DNA of 37,191 bases, taken from an uncultured Eggerthella sp. GTDB taxonomy: Bacteria; Actinomycetota; Coriobacteriia; Coriobacteriales; Eggerthellaceae. The notes under the pieces were generated by a model. That model worked only from the letters and a program-made list of their open reading frames with translations, was not told the origin of the DNA and ran no database searches. The stretch is from assembly GCA_900542265.1 (NCBI GenBank), contig UQML01000019.1, forward strand, positions 1-37,191, written 5' to 3'. Positions 22,042-30,225 of this stretch are shown here, piece by piece (the stretch's first letter is position 1; each line of letters begins with the position of its first letter). A program made the translations under genes and the position numbers.

Positions 22042-23324
22042 GTTCGATCGTACAAGCATTTAAGGTACCTGACTTAAGGAAGAAAATCCTTTTCACTTTA
22101 GGTATTTTGGTGCTTTACCGTTTTGGTTCTTACATTCCTGTTCCCGGTATTCCATTCCAAGCATTTGCTGATGCATTTGCAAATAACTCTGAGATGGGCG
22201 TATCAATGGTTATGCTCGACTTATTCTCAGGTGGTGCCCTTGCAAACTTTTCAGTATTTGCTCTCGGCATTATGCCCTACATCACTGCATCCATTATTAT
22301 GCAGTTGATGCAAGGCGTTATTCCTGCGGTTGGACGCTGGGCTCGTGAAGGTGAGACGGGTAAGCGCCGTATCACTCAAGTGACCCGTTATTTAACCTTG
22401 GGTTTGGCACTCATCAATGCAATTGGTTATTTATTATTGTTCCAATCAAGTGCTTATGGCGTTGTTTTTAATGATGCAATGCCAATTTGGCTTACTGACA
22501 TCTTGGTGGTCTTTACCTTGGTTGTCGGTGCTGGTCTTATCATGTGGATGGGCGAGTTAATTACTCAGCGCGGTGTCGGTAATGGTATGTCGTTGATTAT
22601 CTTTACCTCTATTGTTGCTGGTGTTCCTGGAGCAGTATTTAGCTCTGTCACTACAACAGCTGATACGGGTATGGGTATTGCAATCACTATTCTTATTTTC
22701 GTGGTTGTTTTGCTTTGTATCCCTGCAATCATTTTTGTTGAGCGCGCACAGCGTCGTATTCCTGTATCTTATGCAAAACGCGTGCAAGGTCGTCGCATGA
22801 TGGGCGGACAGTCTTCTTACTTACCTATTAAGATTAATGCTGCAGGCGTTATTCCTATCATCTTTGCATCATGTTTGATTTACTTCCCTGCACAGTTAGC
22901 AGCTATCTTTAACGTTGGTTGGTTAACCGCTGCTGCAAACTTTATGTCTGCGGGTTGGTTGAACTGGATTTTGACTGCAGTATTCATTGTGTTCTTTGCT
23001 TATTTCTATACGTCCTTGGTTTTCAACCCTGAAGAGACAGCAGAGAACCTGCAACGCCAAGGTGGCTTTATTCCTGGAGTTCGACCAGGGAGTGCAACCG
23101 TGCAATATATCAAAGATGTTTTGCATCGCGTAACGCTGCCAGGTGCTATTTTTATTGCTTGCATTGCTGTTATTCCATCGATTTTCTTCTATTTCACGGG
23201 AAATCAGCTTATTCAAGCATTTGGCGGTACATCTATTCTGATTATGATTGGTGTTGCTCTTGATACCATGAACAAGGTTGAATCGCAGTTGAAAATGTAT
23301 AACTACGATGGCTTCTTTAAATAA
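22035..23324 (+). CDS. secY: Preprotein translocase subunit SecY
   Basis: Channel-forming subunit of the Sec translocon, with ten transmembrane helices across 429 residues. It starts with TTG at 22035 (MLSSIVQAFKVPDLRKKILFTLG), overlapping rplO by seven bases. AAAGG lies 10 bp upstream, and the N-terminus aligns well with Gram-positive SecY. Diagnostic parts are the plug-helix region after YIPVPGIPFQAFADAF, the TM2-3 block FSVFALGIMPYITASIIMQL, ERAQRRIPVSYAKR, the C5 loop ETAENLQRQGGFIPGVRPG, and the ending KMYNYDGFFK. Coupling to ribosomal genes links secretion capacity to ribosome synthesis. It presumably exports the large adhesin at 30226. Confidence 0.97.
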   Translation: MLSSIVQAFKVPDLRKKILFTLGILVLYRFGSYIPVPGIPFQAFADAFANNSEMGVSMVMLDLFSGGALANFSVFALGIMPYITASIIMQLMQGVIPAVGRWAREGETGKRRITQVTRYLTLGLALINAIGYLLLFQSSAYGVVFNDAMPIWLTDILVVFTLVVGAGLIMWMGELITQRGVGNGMSLIIFTSIVAGVPGAVFSSVTTTADTGMGIAITILIFVVVLLCIPAIIFVERAQRRIPVSYAKRVQGRRMMGGQSSYLPIKINAAGVIPIIFASCLIYFPAQLAAIFNVGWLTAAANFMSAGWLNWILTAVFIVFFAYFYTSLVFNPEETAENLQRQGGFIPGVRPGSATVQYIKDVLHRVTLPGAIFIACIAVIPSIFFYFTGNQLIQAFGGTSILIMIGVALDTMNKVESQLKMYNYDGFFK

Positions 23325-23350
23325 GCTTTGTTCGGTGTGAAAGGAAACTA

Positions 23351-23980
23351 ATGAACATTGTATTATTAGGTGCCCCTGGTGCAGGCAAGGGCACGCAGGC
23401 TGCAAAGCTTGTTGAAAAATATCATATGGCTCATATTTCAACCGGTGATATTTTGCGTGCTGCAGTAAAGAACCAGACCGAGCTTGGCTTGGAAGCAAAG
23501 AAGTATATGGATGCGGGAGATCTTGTTCCTGACGAGCTCGTTATCGGTCTTGTTAAAGAACGTCTTCAGGATGAGGATACTCAAGCAGGATTTATTCTTG
23601 ATGGTTTCCCTCGTACCTCTATGCAGGCTGTTGCTCTTGATTCTGAGCTTGCAGAGCTTAACCGTCCTTTAGACGCAGCTGTTCTTGTTGATGTTGACAA
23701 AGAGGTCATTATTAAGCGTTTGACTTCTCGTCGTATGTGCCGTGATTGTGGCTACATTGGTACTGACAAAGATACTGTATGCCCTAAGTGTGGTGGCGAG
23801 ATGTATCAACGCGATGATGACAATGAGGCCACTGTTCGTAATCGCTTAGATGTATATGAATCATCGACGGCGCCTTTGATTGATTACTATCGTGGTTGTG
23901 ATTTATTGGTAACCATTGATGGTGATCAAGATCCTGAGGTTGTATTTGATGAGATTCAAAAAGCACTTCATCTTGCTTAA
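23351..23980 (+). CDS. adk: Adenylate kinase, zinc-LID type
   Basis: Catalyses ATP + AMP to 2 ADP in the cytoplasm. The 209 residues have the P-loop GAPGAGKGTQ at 7-16, the NMP-binding block HISTGDILRAAVK, and FILDGFPRT. The LID carries a zinc site with four cysteines (CRDCGY...CPKCGG), as in Gram-positive long-form enzymes. GAAAGGAAAC precedes the ATG. It is the last gene of the operon; map, infA and the alpha-operon genes that often follow are not here, and a terminator ends transcription. Confidence 0.97.
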   Translation: MNIVLLGAPGAGKGTQAAKLVEKYHMAHISTGDILRAAVKNQTELGLEAKKYMDAGDLVPDELVIGLVKERLQDEDTQAGFILDGFPRTSMQAVALDSELAELNRPLDAAVLVDVDKEVIIKRLTSRRMCRDCGYIGTDKDTVCPKCGGEMYQRDDDNEATVRNRLDVYESSTAPLIDYYRGCDLLVTIDGDQDPEVVFDEIQKALHLA

Positions 23981-24015
23981 GCGTATACGTTAGCTCATAT
24001 ATTTTTCCAACCAAG

Positions 24016-24055
24016 CAATGCGTGTCCTTCCTCGAGAGGGATGCGCATTGTTTTT
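24016..24055 (+). terminator. Terminator after adk
   Basis: CAATGCGTGTCC (24016-24027) pairs with GGATGCGCATTG (24039-24050) over 12 positions with two G-U pairs, followed by five T. It ends the 9.6-kb rplB-adk transcript just before the membrane-protein gene. Confidence 0.9.
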
Positions 24056-24072
24056 GTTGTACAATGCTTGCC

Positions 24073-26262
24073 ATGGTTTCTAAACAACATAGTCTTGAGC
24101 AGGTTACTGAGCGTACAGTTGAGCTATTGCGGGCTCATCGCTCATCGCTTATCTATGGCTTGCGCGTAGTTATTGGTGTGCTTCTAATTGCAGCATGTTT
24201 AGAAATCTTTGTTTTTAATTTCAATTATTTTCGTTCTGTAGGGTATGAATCGCTCAATTTGGAAGATCGTCTTGATTTAATTCAGACCGATGATGAGGAA
24301 CATTACCGCATTACTGCCCAGCACAATACAATCGAATTTCATGATCTTAATAAGTCGCTTGAAGATATTTATATTGATTTTGATCATCGTCAGCCGGCGC
24401 AAACCATACCTGTTCGAATTTATTTTACTGATGACGCTCATGAGACATATTTCTATTCTACTAAGTACACTGAAGGCGTTCCCGAAACAAATGTTGCTAC
24501 TAATAATTTAGATAGTCAGTTTATCTATATTCGATCTACGGGAATTGTTGATGATTTAAAAATTGAATTTGGCGATGAGGATACCTCGTATCCCATACTT
24601 CTCAACACTATTATTATTAATGCTCATCAGCCTTTTGACTTTAATTCAGGACGGTTTTGGGCAGTTGCAGGCATATTGCTTTTGATTTGGGTATTTAGAC
24701 CACATTCTTCAATTTATCGCTGCTATTTAACTACGCATCCTCGTAAGACGAAAGCTGCAATTGTCGCTGTTACAACACTTGAGGTTCTTCTTATCTCAAG
24801 CTATTTATTCTTTGGATCTAATCTTGTGGGTGTTGCAACACCGAATTACAATTCTGGCTCATGGGATGGAGCTGGGCCGGTTACTGTCTATGAGGTTGGT
24901 GGCGATAATGCCCAACAATACGCAGAGCTTGCCCGTTCGATGGCTCATGGGCAATTGAGTTTAGAAGAAGAGCCTCCGCAGTGGCTTGTTGACATGGATA
25001 ATCCTTATGACAAAGGAGCACGTGATGAGTTACAAAAACAGACAGGGGAGGAGTATCTTTTTGATGTAGCCTTCTATGAAGGTAAGTATTACGTCTATTT
25101 TGGCGTAGTACCAGTTTTACTGTTTTATCTGCCCTTCTTCTTATTAACTGGCGCAAATTTTCCAACAGCAATCGGAGTCTGGCTTTGTCTTATTGCTTTC
25201 ATTTTAGGATGTACTGCTTTACTTGATCGGTTTGCGCGGTACCACTTTAAACAGGTAAGTTTAGGATTGTTCTTGCTTTTGCAAGTGCCTCTTATTATGT
25301 GTTCGGGTGTTCTCTATCTTGCAAAATTTCCTACTTTCTATTCGTTGCCTATTGCTCTTGCTCTTGCCTTTACCGTTTGGGGATTGTATTGCTGGATGCG
25401 TGGTCGTGCATCAGAACGAGCGTATGTATGGTATGTTGTGGGTTCGTTGTGTATGGCGCTTGTAGCTGGATGTCGTCCTCAATTACTTGTTTTCAGTTTG
25501 CTAGCGTTCCCGCTTTTCTGGAGGAAGTTCATTACCGAGCGACACATCGCCACTCCAAAAGGAATTAAAGAATTTATCTGTCTGATTGCACCATATATTG
25601 TTGTAGCGATAGGCATTATGCTCTACAACAAGGCGCGGTTTGGATCGCTGACTGACTTTGGTGCAAACTACAATCTGACCGTCAATGATATGACGCAGCG
25701 AGGCATGAACTCGGGTCGTTTCGCACCAGCTCTCTTTGCTTATTTCTTGCAGACGCCAACTACGACCGCGGTGTTCCCCTGGATTCAACCTGTTACGTTT
25801 GAAACAACGTATATGGGACAGACCATTCGTGAAGTTACGTTTGGCGGTATTCTTGCTTGCCTTCCTGTTTTATGGGTACTTGCATTTACACGTCGGATTT
25901 TGTCTTATCGACTAAAAGCACGTTCAACTAACACCATTACGGGTGTTGTTATTATCATGTTGCTTTCAGGCTTGTTGGTAGGTTTACTTGATGCTCAAAT
26001 GGCGGGTATCTTGCAACGTTATTATGCTGACTTTAGCCTTCTGTTTTTAACGCCCGCAATTCTCCTTTGTTTTATAGCCAATGAAGCTTTTAAGCCTGAT
26101 GAGACAATTTATAAAGTCTTTATTCGTACCCTGTTGGTTTTAGTAACCCTCTCTGTTTTGTACTCGACGCTGCTTTGTTTTGTGCCTGAAACGGGCTGGG
26201 TGTCGGATATTTATCCATGGGCTTATCAAGATATTGTCGAGATGGTGCAATTCTGGACTTAA
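24073..26262 (+). CDS. Multi-pass membrane protein of unknown function, possibly GT-C-like
   Basis: I do not recognise a characterised family. The protein is about 729 residues (749 if the frame were opened upstream of 24022). Possible starts are ATG 24073 (MVSKQHSLEQV) or 24064; none has a good ribosome site, and earlier starts fall inside the adk terminator. There is a cytoplasmic N-terminus, one helix (YGLRVVIGVLLIAACLEIF), then a ~140-residue soluble, probably extracytoplasmic beta-rich domain. About ten more helices follow. The segment DVAFYEGKYYVYFGVVPVLL is conserved in uncharacterised actinobacterial and Firmicute membrane proteins. The overall plan (large periplasmic loop, many helices) recalls GT-C glycosyl- or mannosyl-transferases, but no catalytic DD/DE motif is clear. 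It is monocistronic, between the adk terminator and porC. Confidence 0.75.
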   Translation: MVSKQHSLEQVTERTVELLRAHRSSLIYGLRVVIGVLLIAACLEIFVFNFNYFRSVGYESLNLEDRLDLIQTDDEEHYRITAQHNTIEFHDLNKSLEDIYIDFDHRQPAQTIPVRIYFTDDAHETYFYSTKYTEGVPETNVATNNLDSQFIYIRSTGIVDDLKIEFGDEDTSYPILLNTIIINAHQPFDFNSGRFWAVAGILLLIWVFRPHSSIYRCYLTTHPRKTKAAIVAVTTLEVLLISSYLFFGSNLVGVATPNYNSGSWDGAGPVTVYEVGGDNAQQYAELARSMAHGQLSLEEEPPQWLVDMDNPYDKGARDELQKQTGEEYLFDVAFYEGKYYVYFGVVPVLLFYLPFFLLTGANFPTAIGVWLCLIAFILGCTALLDRFARYHFKQVSLGLFLLLQVPLIMCSGVLYLAKFPTFYSLPIALALAFTVWGLYCWMRGRASERAYVWYVVGSLCMALVAGCRPQLLVFSLLAFPLFWRKFITERHIATPKGIKEFICLIAPYIVVAIGIMLYNKARFGSLTDFGANYNLTVNDMTQRGMNSGRFAPALFAYFLQTPTTTAVFPWIQPVTFETTYMGQTIREVTFGGILACLPVLWVLAFTRRILSYRLKARSTNTITGVVIIMLLSGLLVGLLDAQMAGILQRYYADFSLLFLTPAILLCFIANEAFKPDETIYKVFIRTLLVLVTLSVLYSTLLCFVPETGWVSDIYPWAYQDIVEMVQFWT

Positions 26263-26389
26263 GCGGTAGAGTCCATTCCTTTCACCGATAACAACTAAAG
26301 CCATACGCCCTGCACAAATTGATAAGGTTGTGCGCTGATAAAATATACAGTGCTTATTACCAAAAGCAGACCTTATCGAGAGGAGAGGT

Positions 26390-26962
26390 ATGTCACAGTT
26401 GACCGAAATCCGTTGGCACGCACGCGCTGGCCAAGGTGCGGTTACGGCAGCAAAGCTTGTTGCAGATACAGCACTTCTGCAAGGAAACTACATTCAGGCA
26501 ATGCCTGAGTATGGTCCCGAGCGAACTGGTGCACCGCTAAAAGCATTTACTCGCGTATCTAGCGAACCTATTGAGGTTCATAACAATATTTTGAATCCTG
26601 ATATTGTTATTGTTATGGATGACACGTTGCTTGAAACTATTGATGTTATGGAAGGTATCAAGGAAGACGGCGTAATCATCTTTAATACCAATATGACTCC
26701 TGCAGAGGCACGTGCTGCAGTTAATGCTCCTGATTCAATCAAGGTAGCTTGCGTAGATGCAACAGGAATCGCTCTCGCAACTATCAAGAAGGACATGCCT
26801 AATACCCCTATTGTGGGTGCTCTCGCAAAAGTAACTGGATTATTCCCTGCTGATCTTGTTAAAGAGCGTTTGGTTATTACCTTTGGCAAGAAATTCAGCC
26901 AGGAAATGATTGACGCCAACCTGGAAAGTGTTGATCGCGCATTTCAGGAGGTGCAGGAGTAA
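26390..26962 (+). CDS. porC: Pyruvate (2-oxoacid):ferredoxin oxidoreductase, gamma subunit
   Basis: Gamma subunit of the four-subunit 2-oxoacid:ferredoxin oxidoreductase, which decarboxylates pyruvate (or a related oxoacid) to acyl-CoA while reducing ferredoxin. The 190 residues begin MSQLTEIRWHARAGQGAVTAAKLVAD and carry the family motif PEYGPERTGAPLKAF. AGGAGAGG lies just before the ATG. It is first in porC-porD-porA-porB; the stop overlaps the porD start by one base. The order gamma-delta-alpha-beta is that of archaeal/clostridial POR. Substrate preference (pyruvate versus branched-chain) is inferred from family resemblance. Confidence 0.9.
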   Translation: MSQLTEIRWHARAGQGAVTAAKLVADTALLQGNYIQAMPEYGPERTGAPLKAFTRVSSEPIEVHNNILNPDIVIVMDDTLLETIDVMEGIKEDGVIIFNTNMTPAEARAAVNAPDSIKVACVDATGIALATIKKDMPNTPIVGALAKVTGLFPADLVKERLVITFGKKFSQEMIDANLESVDRAFQEVQE

Positions 26963-27294
26963 TGATGGAATTTAAGAATCAGAAAGAAAACTACGACAAC
27001 TGGACTCATGGTGATTTCCCTGAGGGTCTTGTCTGCCCCGAAGGTGGTAATTCAGTTGAATACCACACAGGTGGATGGCGTTCTATGCGTCCTATCTGGG
27101 ATTCCGAGAAATGCACCAACTGCATGCTTTGCTGGGTTTATTGTCCTGACGCATCTATCGAAGTTAAAGATCGCGAAATGACAGGTATCGATCTTCTCCA
27201 CTGCAAAGGTTGTGGCGTTTGCGTTAATGAGTGCAAGTTTGGCGCTTTGACCTTGATCCCTGAAGCTGAAGCTATCGCTAAGGAAGGGGAGTAA
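26962..27294 (+). CDS. porD: Pyruvate:ferredoxin oxidoreductase, delta subunit (2[4Fe-4S] ferredoxin)
   Basis: Electron-transfer subunit, 110 residues, with two [4Fe-4S] cluster motifs: CTNCMLCWVYC and CKGCGVCVNEC, each followed downstream by a conserved Cys-Pro or Cys-Lys. Two adjacent ATG codons (26962, 26965) could start it. AGGAG is 2 or 5 bases before, so 26965 may be used. It passes electrons from the beta-subunit cluster to free ferredoxin. Tight packing with porC and porA (2-bp gap) shows one operon. Confidence 0.93.
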   Translation: MMEFKNQKENYDNWTHGDFPEGLVCPEGGNSVEYHTGGWRSMRPIWDSEKCTNCMLCWVYCPDASIEVKDREMTGIDLLHCKGCGVCVNECKFGALTLIPEAEAIAKEGE

Positions 27295-27296
27295 TC

Positions 27297-28484
27297 ATGG
27301 CTGACAAGAAGATGTTCTCTGCAACTGGTAACCAAATGGTTGCTGACGCTATGCGTCAAATTAATCCTGACGTAATGGCTGCTTATCCTATTACTCCTCA
27401 GACTACCATTGTTGAGGCGTATGCAAAGTTTGTTGCTGATGGTAAGGTAACCACTGAGTATGTTCCAGTAGAGTCTGAGCACTCTGCTCTTTCTGCTTGT
27501 ATTGGTGCTTCAGCGGCAGGTGCTCGTGTAGCAACGGCAACCTCATCGCAAGGTCTTGCTTATATGTATGAGGAGCTCCACATTGCAGCTGGCATGCGTT
27601 TGCCTATCGTTATGGCTAATGCAAATCGTGCAATTTCTGCTCCTATTAATATTCACTGCGACCATTCTGATATTATGGGCGCTCGTGATGCTGGTTGGAT
27701 CATGATGTTTGCTGAGACTGCTCAGGAAGCGTACGACAATACCATCATTGCTTTCAAAGCTGGTGAAGATGAAAATGTACATCTTCCTGTTCTTACCACT
27801 CTTGATGGTTTTGTTACCACGCATGCAATGGATTGCTGCGTGCTCGAAGACGATCAAGTTGTTAAGGATTACGTAGGCGAGTACAAGCCTCTCTATCCTT
27901 TGCTTGATACGGACAACCCTGTCTCTCATGGTATGTTTGCTACATTGGGTGATACTTACATGAAAGACAAGTATAATCAGCGTGAAGCTCTCGAGAACGC
28001 TCATGATGCCTTGCTCAAACATGGCAAAGAGTGGGAAGCTATTACCGGTCGTCCTTTTGAGTTGGTTGACGCTTGGGGCTGTGAAGACGCAGACTACATT
28101 GTTGTTGTTCTTGGTTCTTGTGCAGGTAACGCTCGTTTCCAGGCTCGCAAACTTCGCGAACAGGGCATGAAATGTGGCGTTGTCCGTCCTCGTATTTTCC
28201 GTCCATTCCCAGGTAAAGAAGTAGCTGAGGCATGCAAGGGTGCTAAGGCGATTGCTGTTTTGGATCGATCTGATTCATTTGGTTCACCTCATGCTCCTCT
28301 CGCACTTGAAGTCACTAGCGCATTGTATGATGCTGGTTTGACTATCCCAGTAAATGATTATGTCGTCGGCTTAGGTGGCGCTGACATCACTCTTGATCAG
28401 ATGAACGAGGTTTATATGGATCTTAAAGCTCGTGCTGAGGGTGCTGACAATGGTAGCCTTACCTATCTTGGCGTAGAAGAATAA
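27297..28484 (+). CDS. porA: Pyruvate:ferredoxin oxidoreductase, alpha subunit
   Basis: Alpha subunit, 395 residues: TPP pyrophosphate-binding-like domain I with AAYPITPQTTIVEAYA and EYVPVESEHSALSACIGASAAGARV, and an intact YEELHIAAGMRLPIVMANANRAISAPINIHCDHSD block characteristic of PorA. Domain II has VLGSCAGNARFQARKLREQGMKCGVVRPRIFRPFP. It pairs with PorB to form the active site. It lies two bases after porD with AAGGGGAG as ribosome site. Confidence 0.95.
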   Translation: MADKKMFSATGNQMVADAMRQINPDVMAAYPITPQTTIVEAYAKFVADGKVTTEYVPVESEHSALSACIGASAAGARVATATSSQGLAYMYEELHIAAGMRLPIVMANANRAISAPINIHCDHSDIMGARDAGWIMMFAETAQEAYDNTIIAFKAGEDENVHLPVLTTLDGFVTTHAMDCCVLEDDQVVKDYVGEYKPLYPLLDTDNPVSHGMFATLGDTYMKDKYNQREALENAHDALLKHGKEWEAITGRPFELVDAWGCEDADYIVVVLGSCAGNARFQARKLREQGMKCGVVRPRIFRPFPGKEVAEACKGAKAIAVLDRSDSFGSPHAPLALEVTSALYDAGLTIPVNDYVVGLGGADITLDQMNEVYMDLKARAEGADNGSLTYLGVEE

Positions 28485-28500
28485 CAAGGGGGCTCACACA

Positions 28501-29460
28501 ATGGCTAACATTAAAGAACTTTCTGATCGCCCCGAGGCATTAGTTCCAGGACATCGTCTTTGCGGTGGCTGCGGTGCTTCTATTGCGGTACGTCAGGTAT
28601 TGATGGGTGCAAACGACTATCCTGTTGTTTGCGGTAGCGCTACTGGTTGCTTGGAGGTTTCGACCACCATCTATCCTTATACTTCTTGGGACGTTCCTTT
28701 CATTCATAACGCCTTCGCTAATGCGGGCGCTACTGTGTCTGGCGTTGAAGCTGCATTTAAGGGTCTTCAGCGTGCTGGCAAGATTCCTGCAGACAAGAAA
28801 GTAAAGTTCATTGCTTTCGGTGGTGACGGCGGTACTTATGACATCGGCTTGCAGTCACTTTCTGGTGCTATGGAGCGCGGCCATGACATGGTGTATGTCT
28901 GCTATGACAATGGTGCTTACATGAACACTGGTATCCAGCGTTCATCAGCTACTCCTAAGGGCGCTTGGGCAACCACTTCTGAGGTTGGTAAGGTTGAGCA
29001 AGGTAAGCCTCAAATCCGCAAGGACTTGACTTCCATTATGGCTGCTCATGGTATTCCTTACGTTGCTCAAGCATCAGTTGGACATTGGCGCGACTTGGTT
29101 AACAAGGCTGAGAAGGCAATCGCTGTTGATGGCCCAGCATTCTTGAATATTATGGCTCCTTGCCCTCGTGGTTGGCGTATCGGCTCTGATCAAACGACTG
29201 AGATCTGCCGTTTGGCTGTTGATTCTAAGTTCTGGCCACTCTTTGAGGTTGAGAATGGCGTTTGGAAACTTACTCCAGTTCGCGAGAAGAACCTTATTCC
29301 AGTTGCTGACTTCTTGAAGCCACAAGGTCGCTTCAAGCATCTCTTTAAGCCTGGCAACGAGCATATCATCGAAGAGATTCAGGCTGATGTTGATAATTAC
29401 TGGAAGTATCTTGAAGGTCGCGTAGCTGGTTCTCAGGATCTTACTTCTCCTATCGAGTAG
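28501..29460 (+). CDS. porB: Pyruvate:ferredoxin oxidoreductase, beta subunit (TPP-binding)
   Basis: Beta subunit, 319 residues, binding thiamine diphosphate and the proximal [4Fe-4S] cluster. Cysteines C21, C24 and C50 in HRLCGGCGAS and SATGCLEV, plus a later Cys in MAPCPRGW, fit the cluster. The TPP/Mg motif is GGDGG near 107-111 with the downstream DNGAYMNTG. Family features are strong. Last gene of porCDAB, followed by a terminator. The complex links pyruvate oxidation to ferredoxin-dependent (H2, flavodiiron) reactions in an anaerobe. Confidence 0.95.
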   Translation: MANIKELSDRPEALVPGHRLCGGCGASIAVRQVLMGANDYPVVCGSATGCLEVSTTIYPYTSWDVPFIHNAFANAGATVSGVEAAFKGLQRAGKIPADKKVKFIAFGGDGGTYDIGLQSLSGAMERGHDMVYVCYDNGAYMNTGIQRSSATPKGAWATTSEVGKVEQGKPQIRKDLTSIMAAHGIPYVAQASVGHWRDLVNKAEKAIAVDGPAFLNIMAPCPRGWRIGSDQTTEICRLAVDSKFWPLFEVENGVWKLTPVREKNLIPVADFLKPQGRFKHLFKPGNEHIIEEIQADVDNYWKYLEGRVAGSQDLTSPIE

Positions 29461-29502
29461 CCCTGCTTCTGAAGCCTTCTAGAAATTATTACTTGCTTAT
29501 TG

Positions 29503-29530
29503 GGTCTCCCTCTTTGAGGGAGACCTTTTT
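29503..29530 (+). terminator. Terminator after porB
   Basis: GGTCTCCCTC (29503-29512) and GAGGGAGACC (29516-29525) form a perfect 10-bp stem with a 3-nt loop, followed by five T. It ends the porCDAB transcript. Confidence 0.94.
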
Positions 29531-29642
29531 GATGATGTTCCAACGTAGCTGAATTGGTCGTGAAAGATAAGCTATACAATATGAACCATAGAGCGCCCTT
29601 GCAAGAGACATCAAGAGACATCTTGTGGTGCGCTGTTTCTTG

Positions 29643-29792
29643 TTTGTAGGTTTTTACAATTTGCGACACAGATAACTTAGTCTTTGAGTCATAACTCATT
29701 TGCTTTGCAGGTTTTTTCAACTTGCGACACGCCAAGATCAGTTTTGAACTAAGAAACGCCCGTTTTTGTAGGTTTTTGCAACATATGACATT
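29643..29792 (+). repeat. Three 28-bp degenerate direct repeats, 61-bp period
   Basis: Copies start at 29643, 29704 and 29765, exactly 61 bp apart, with 33-bp unique spacers. All share TTTG(C/T)AGGTTTTT in positions 1-13 and GACA at 23-26; pairwise identity is 21-24 of 28. The geometry resembles a short type I CRISPR array (28-29-bp repeat, 32-33-bp spacer). However, the repeats are much more diverged than in an active array and no cas gene is in the window. Regulatory-site clusters or a decayed array are both possible. Confidence 0.8.
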
Positions 29793-29954
29793 TTTGTTGG
29801 CGATGCGCCAAAGAGCACTGAAACAAGAAAAGCTCAAGAAGCTTGATCATGACACTAAAGCCTTGGGTGATGACCAAATAGTGCGGACTGCAAGAATCAG
29901 AAGTACAGAAGACTCCTTTCATCCAGGAATCTCTTGGTTCAAAAGAGAAGAATC

Positions 29955-29982
29955 TGTGTCATATGTCGCAAAAACCTGCAAA
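29955..29982 (-). repeat. Fourth copy of the 28-bp repeat, inverted
   Basis: Read on the minus strand, this matches the copy at 29765 at 24 of 28 positions. Copies three and four thus form an inverted pair around 162 bp. It abuts a 10-bp hairpin at 29981-30008. The inverted orientation argues against a simple CRISPR array and leaves open a MITE-like or regulatory origin. Confidence 0.8.
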
Positions 29983-30225
29983 GGAGGCTTGAGTATAAAA
30001 GCCTCCTTCATTCGAGTCTACACAATCCAGCACGCAAAAATCAGCATAGTTTTACGAACCGATGCAGCAAAAACTATCATTCGACATGCAATGTTTACTT
30101 ATAATATGAAAAACGTGGGCATAGAGGCGCATGTGTTATCGTCGCGCCTGATCATATACCAACAACATAATAATAATTCCTAACAGACAATAAGTATTCG
30201 GGTGATGTTTGAAGGGGAGCGTGTG

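Larger units (their letters stand above)
29531..30225. other. Gene-poor region with degenerate repeats upstream of the adhesin
   Basis: About 695 bp with no credible gene. The open frames on both strands (29722-30183 +, 29433-29837 -) translate the repeats themselves, lack ribosome sites and have no family look. Contents: a direct duplication of CAAGAGACAT (29602-29621), four 28-bp repeats (29643-29982), a 10-bp hairpin AAGGAGGCTT/AAGCCTCCTT (29981-29990, 29999-30008), an 8-bp stem ATAGTTTT/AAAACTAT (30046-30053, 30070-30077), a TATAAT hexamer (30100-30105) and the adhesin ribosome site. Confidence 0.7.

Noticed and set aside
29643..29792. Calling a functional CRISPR array
   Set aside because: Only three repeats, 21-24 of 28 identity, an inverted fourth copy and no cas genes in 37 kb. 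Geometry alone is not enough; kept as a finding.
29433..29837. 134-codon minus-strand frame overlapping the end of porB
   Set aside because: It overlaps a conserved gene and the porB terminator and runs through the repeats. No recognisable product.
29722..30183. 153-codon plus-strand frame in the repeat region
   Set aside because: It starts with TTG inside a repeat copy, lacks a ribosome site, and its peptide (FCRFLQHM and similar) is just the repeat translated. Low-complexity composition.
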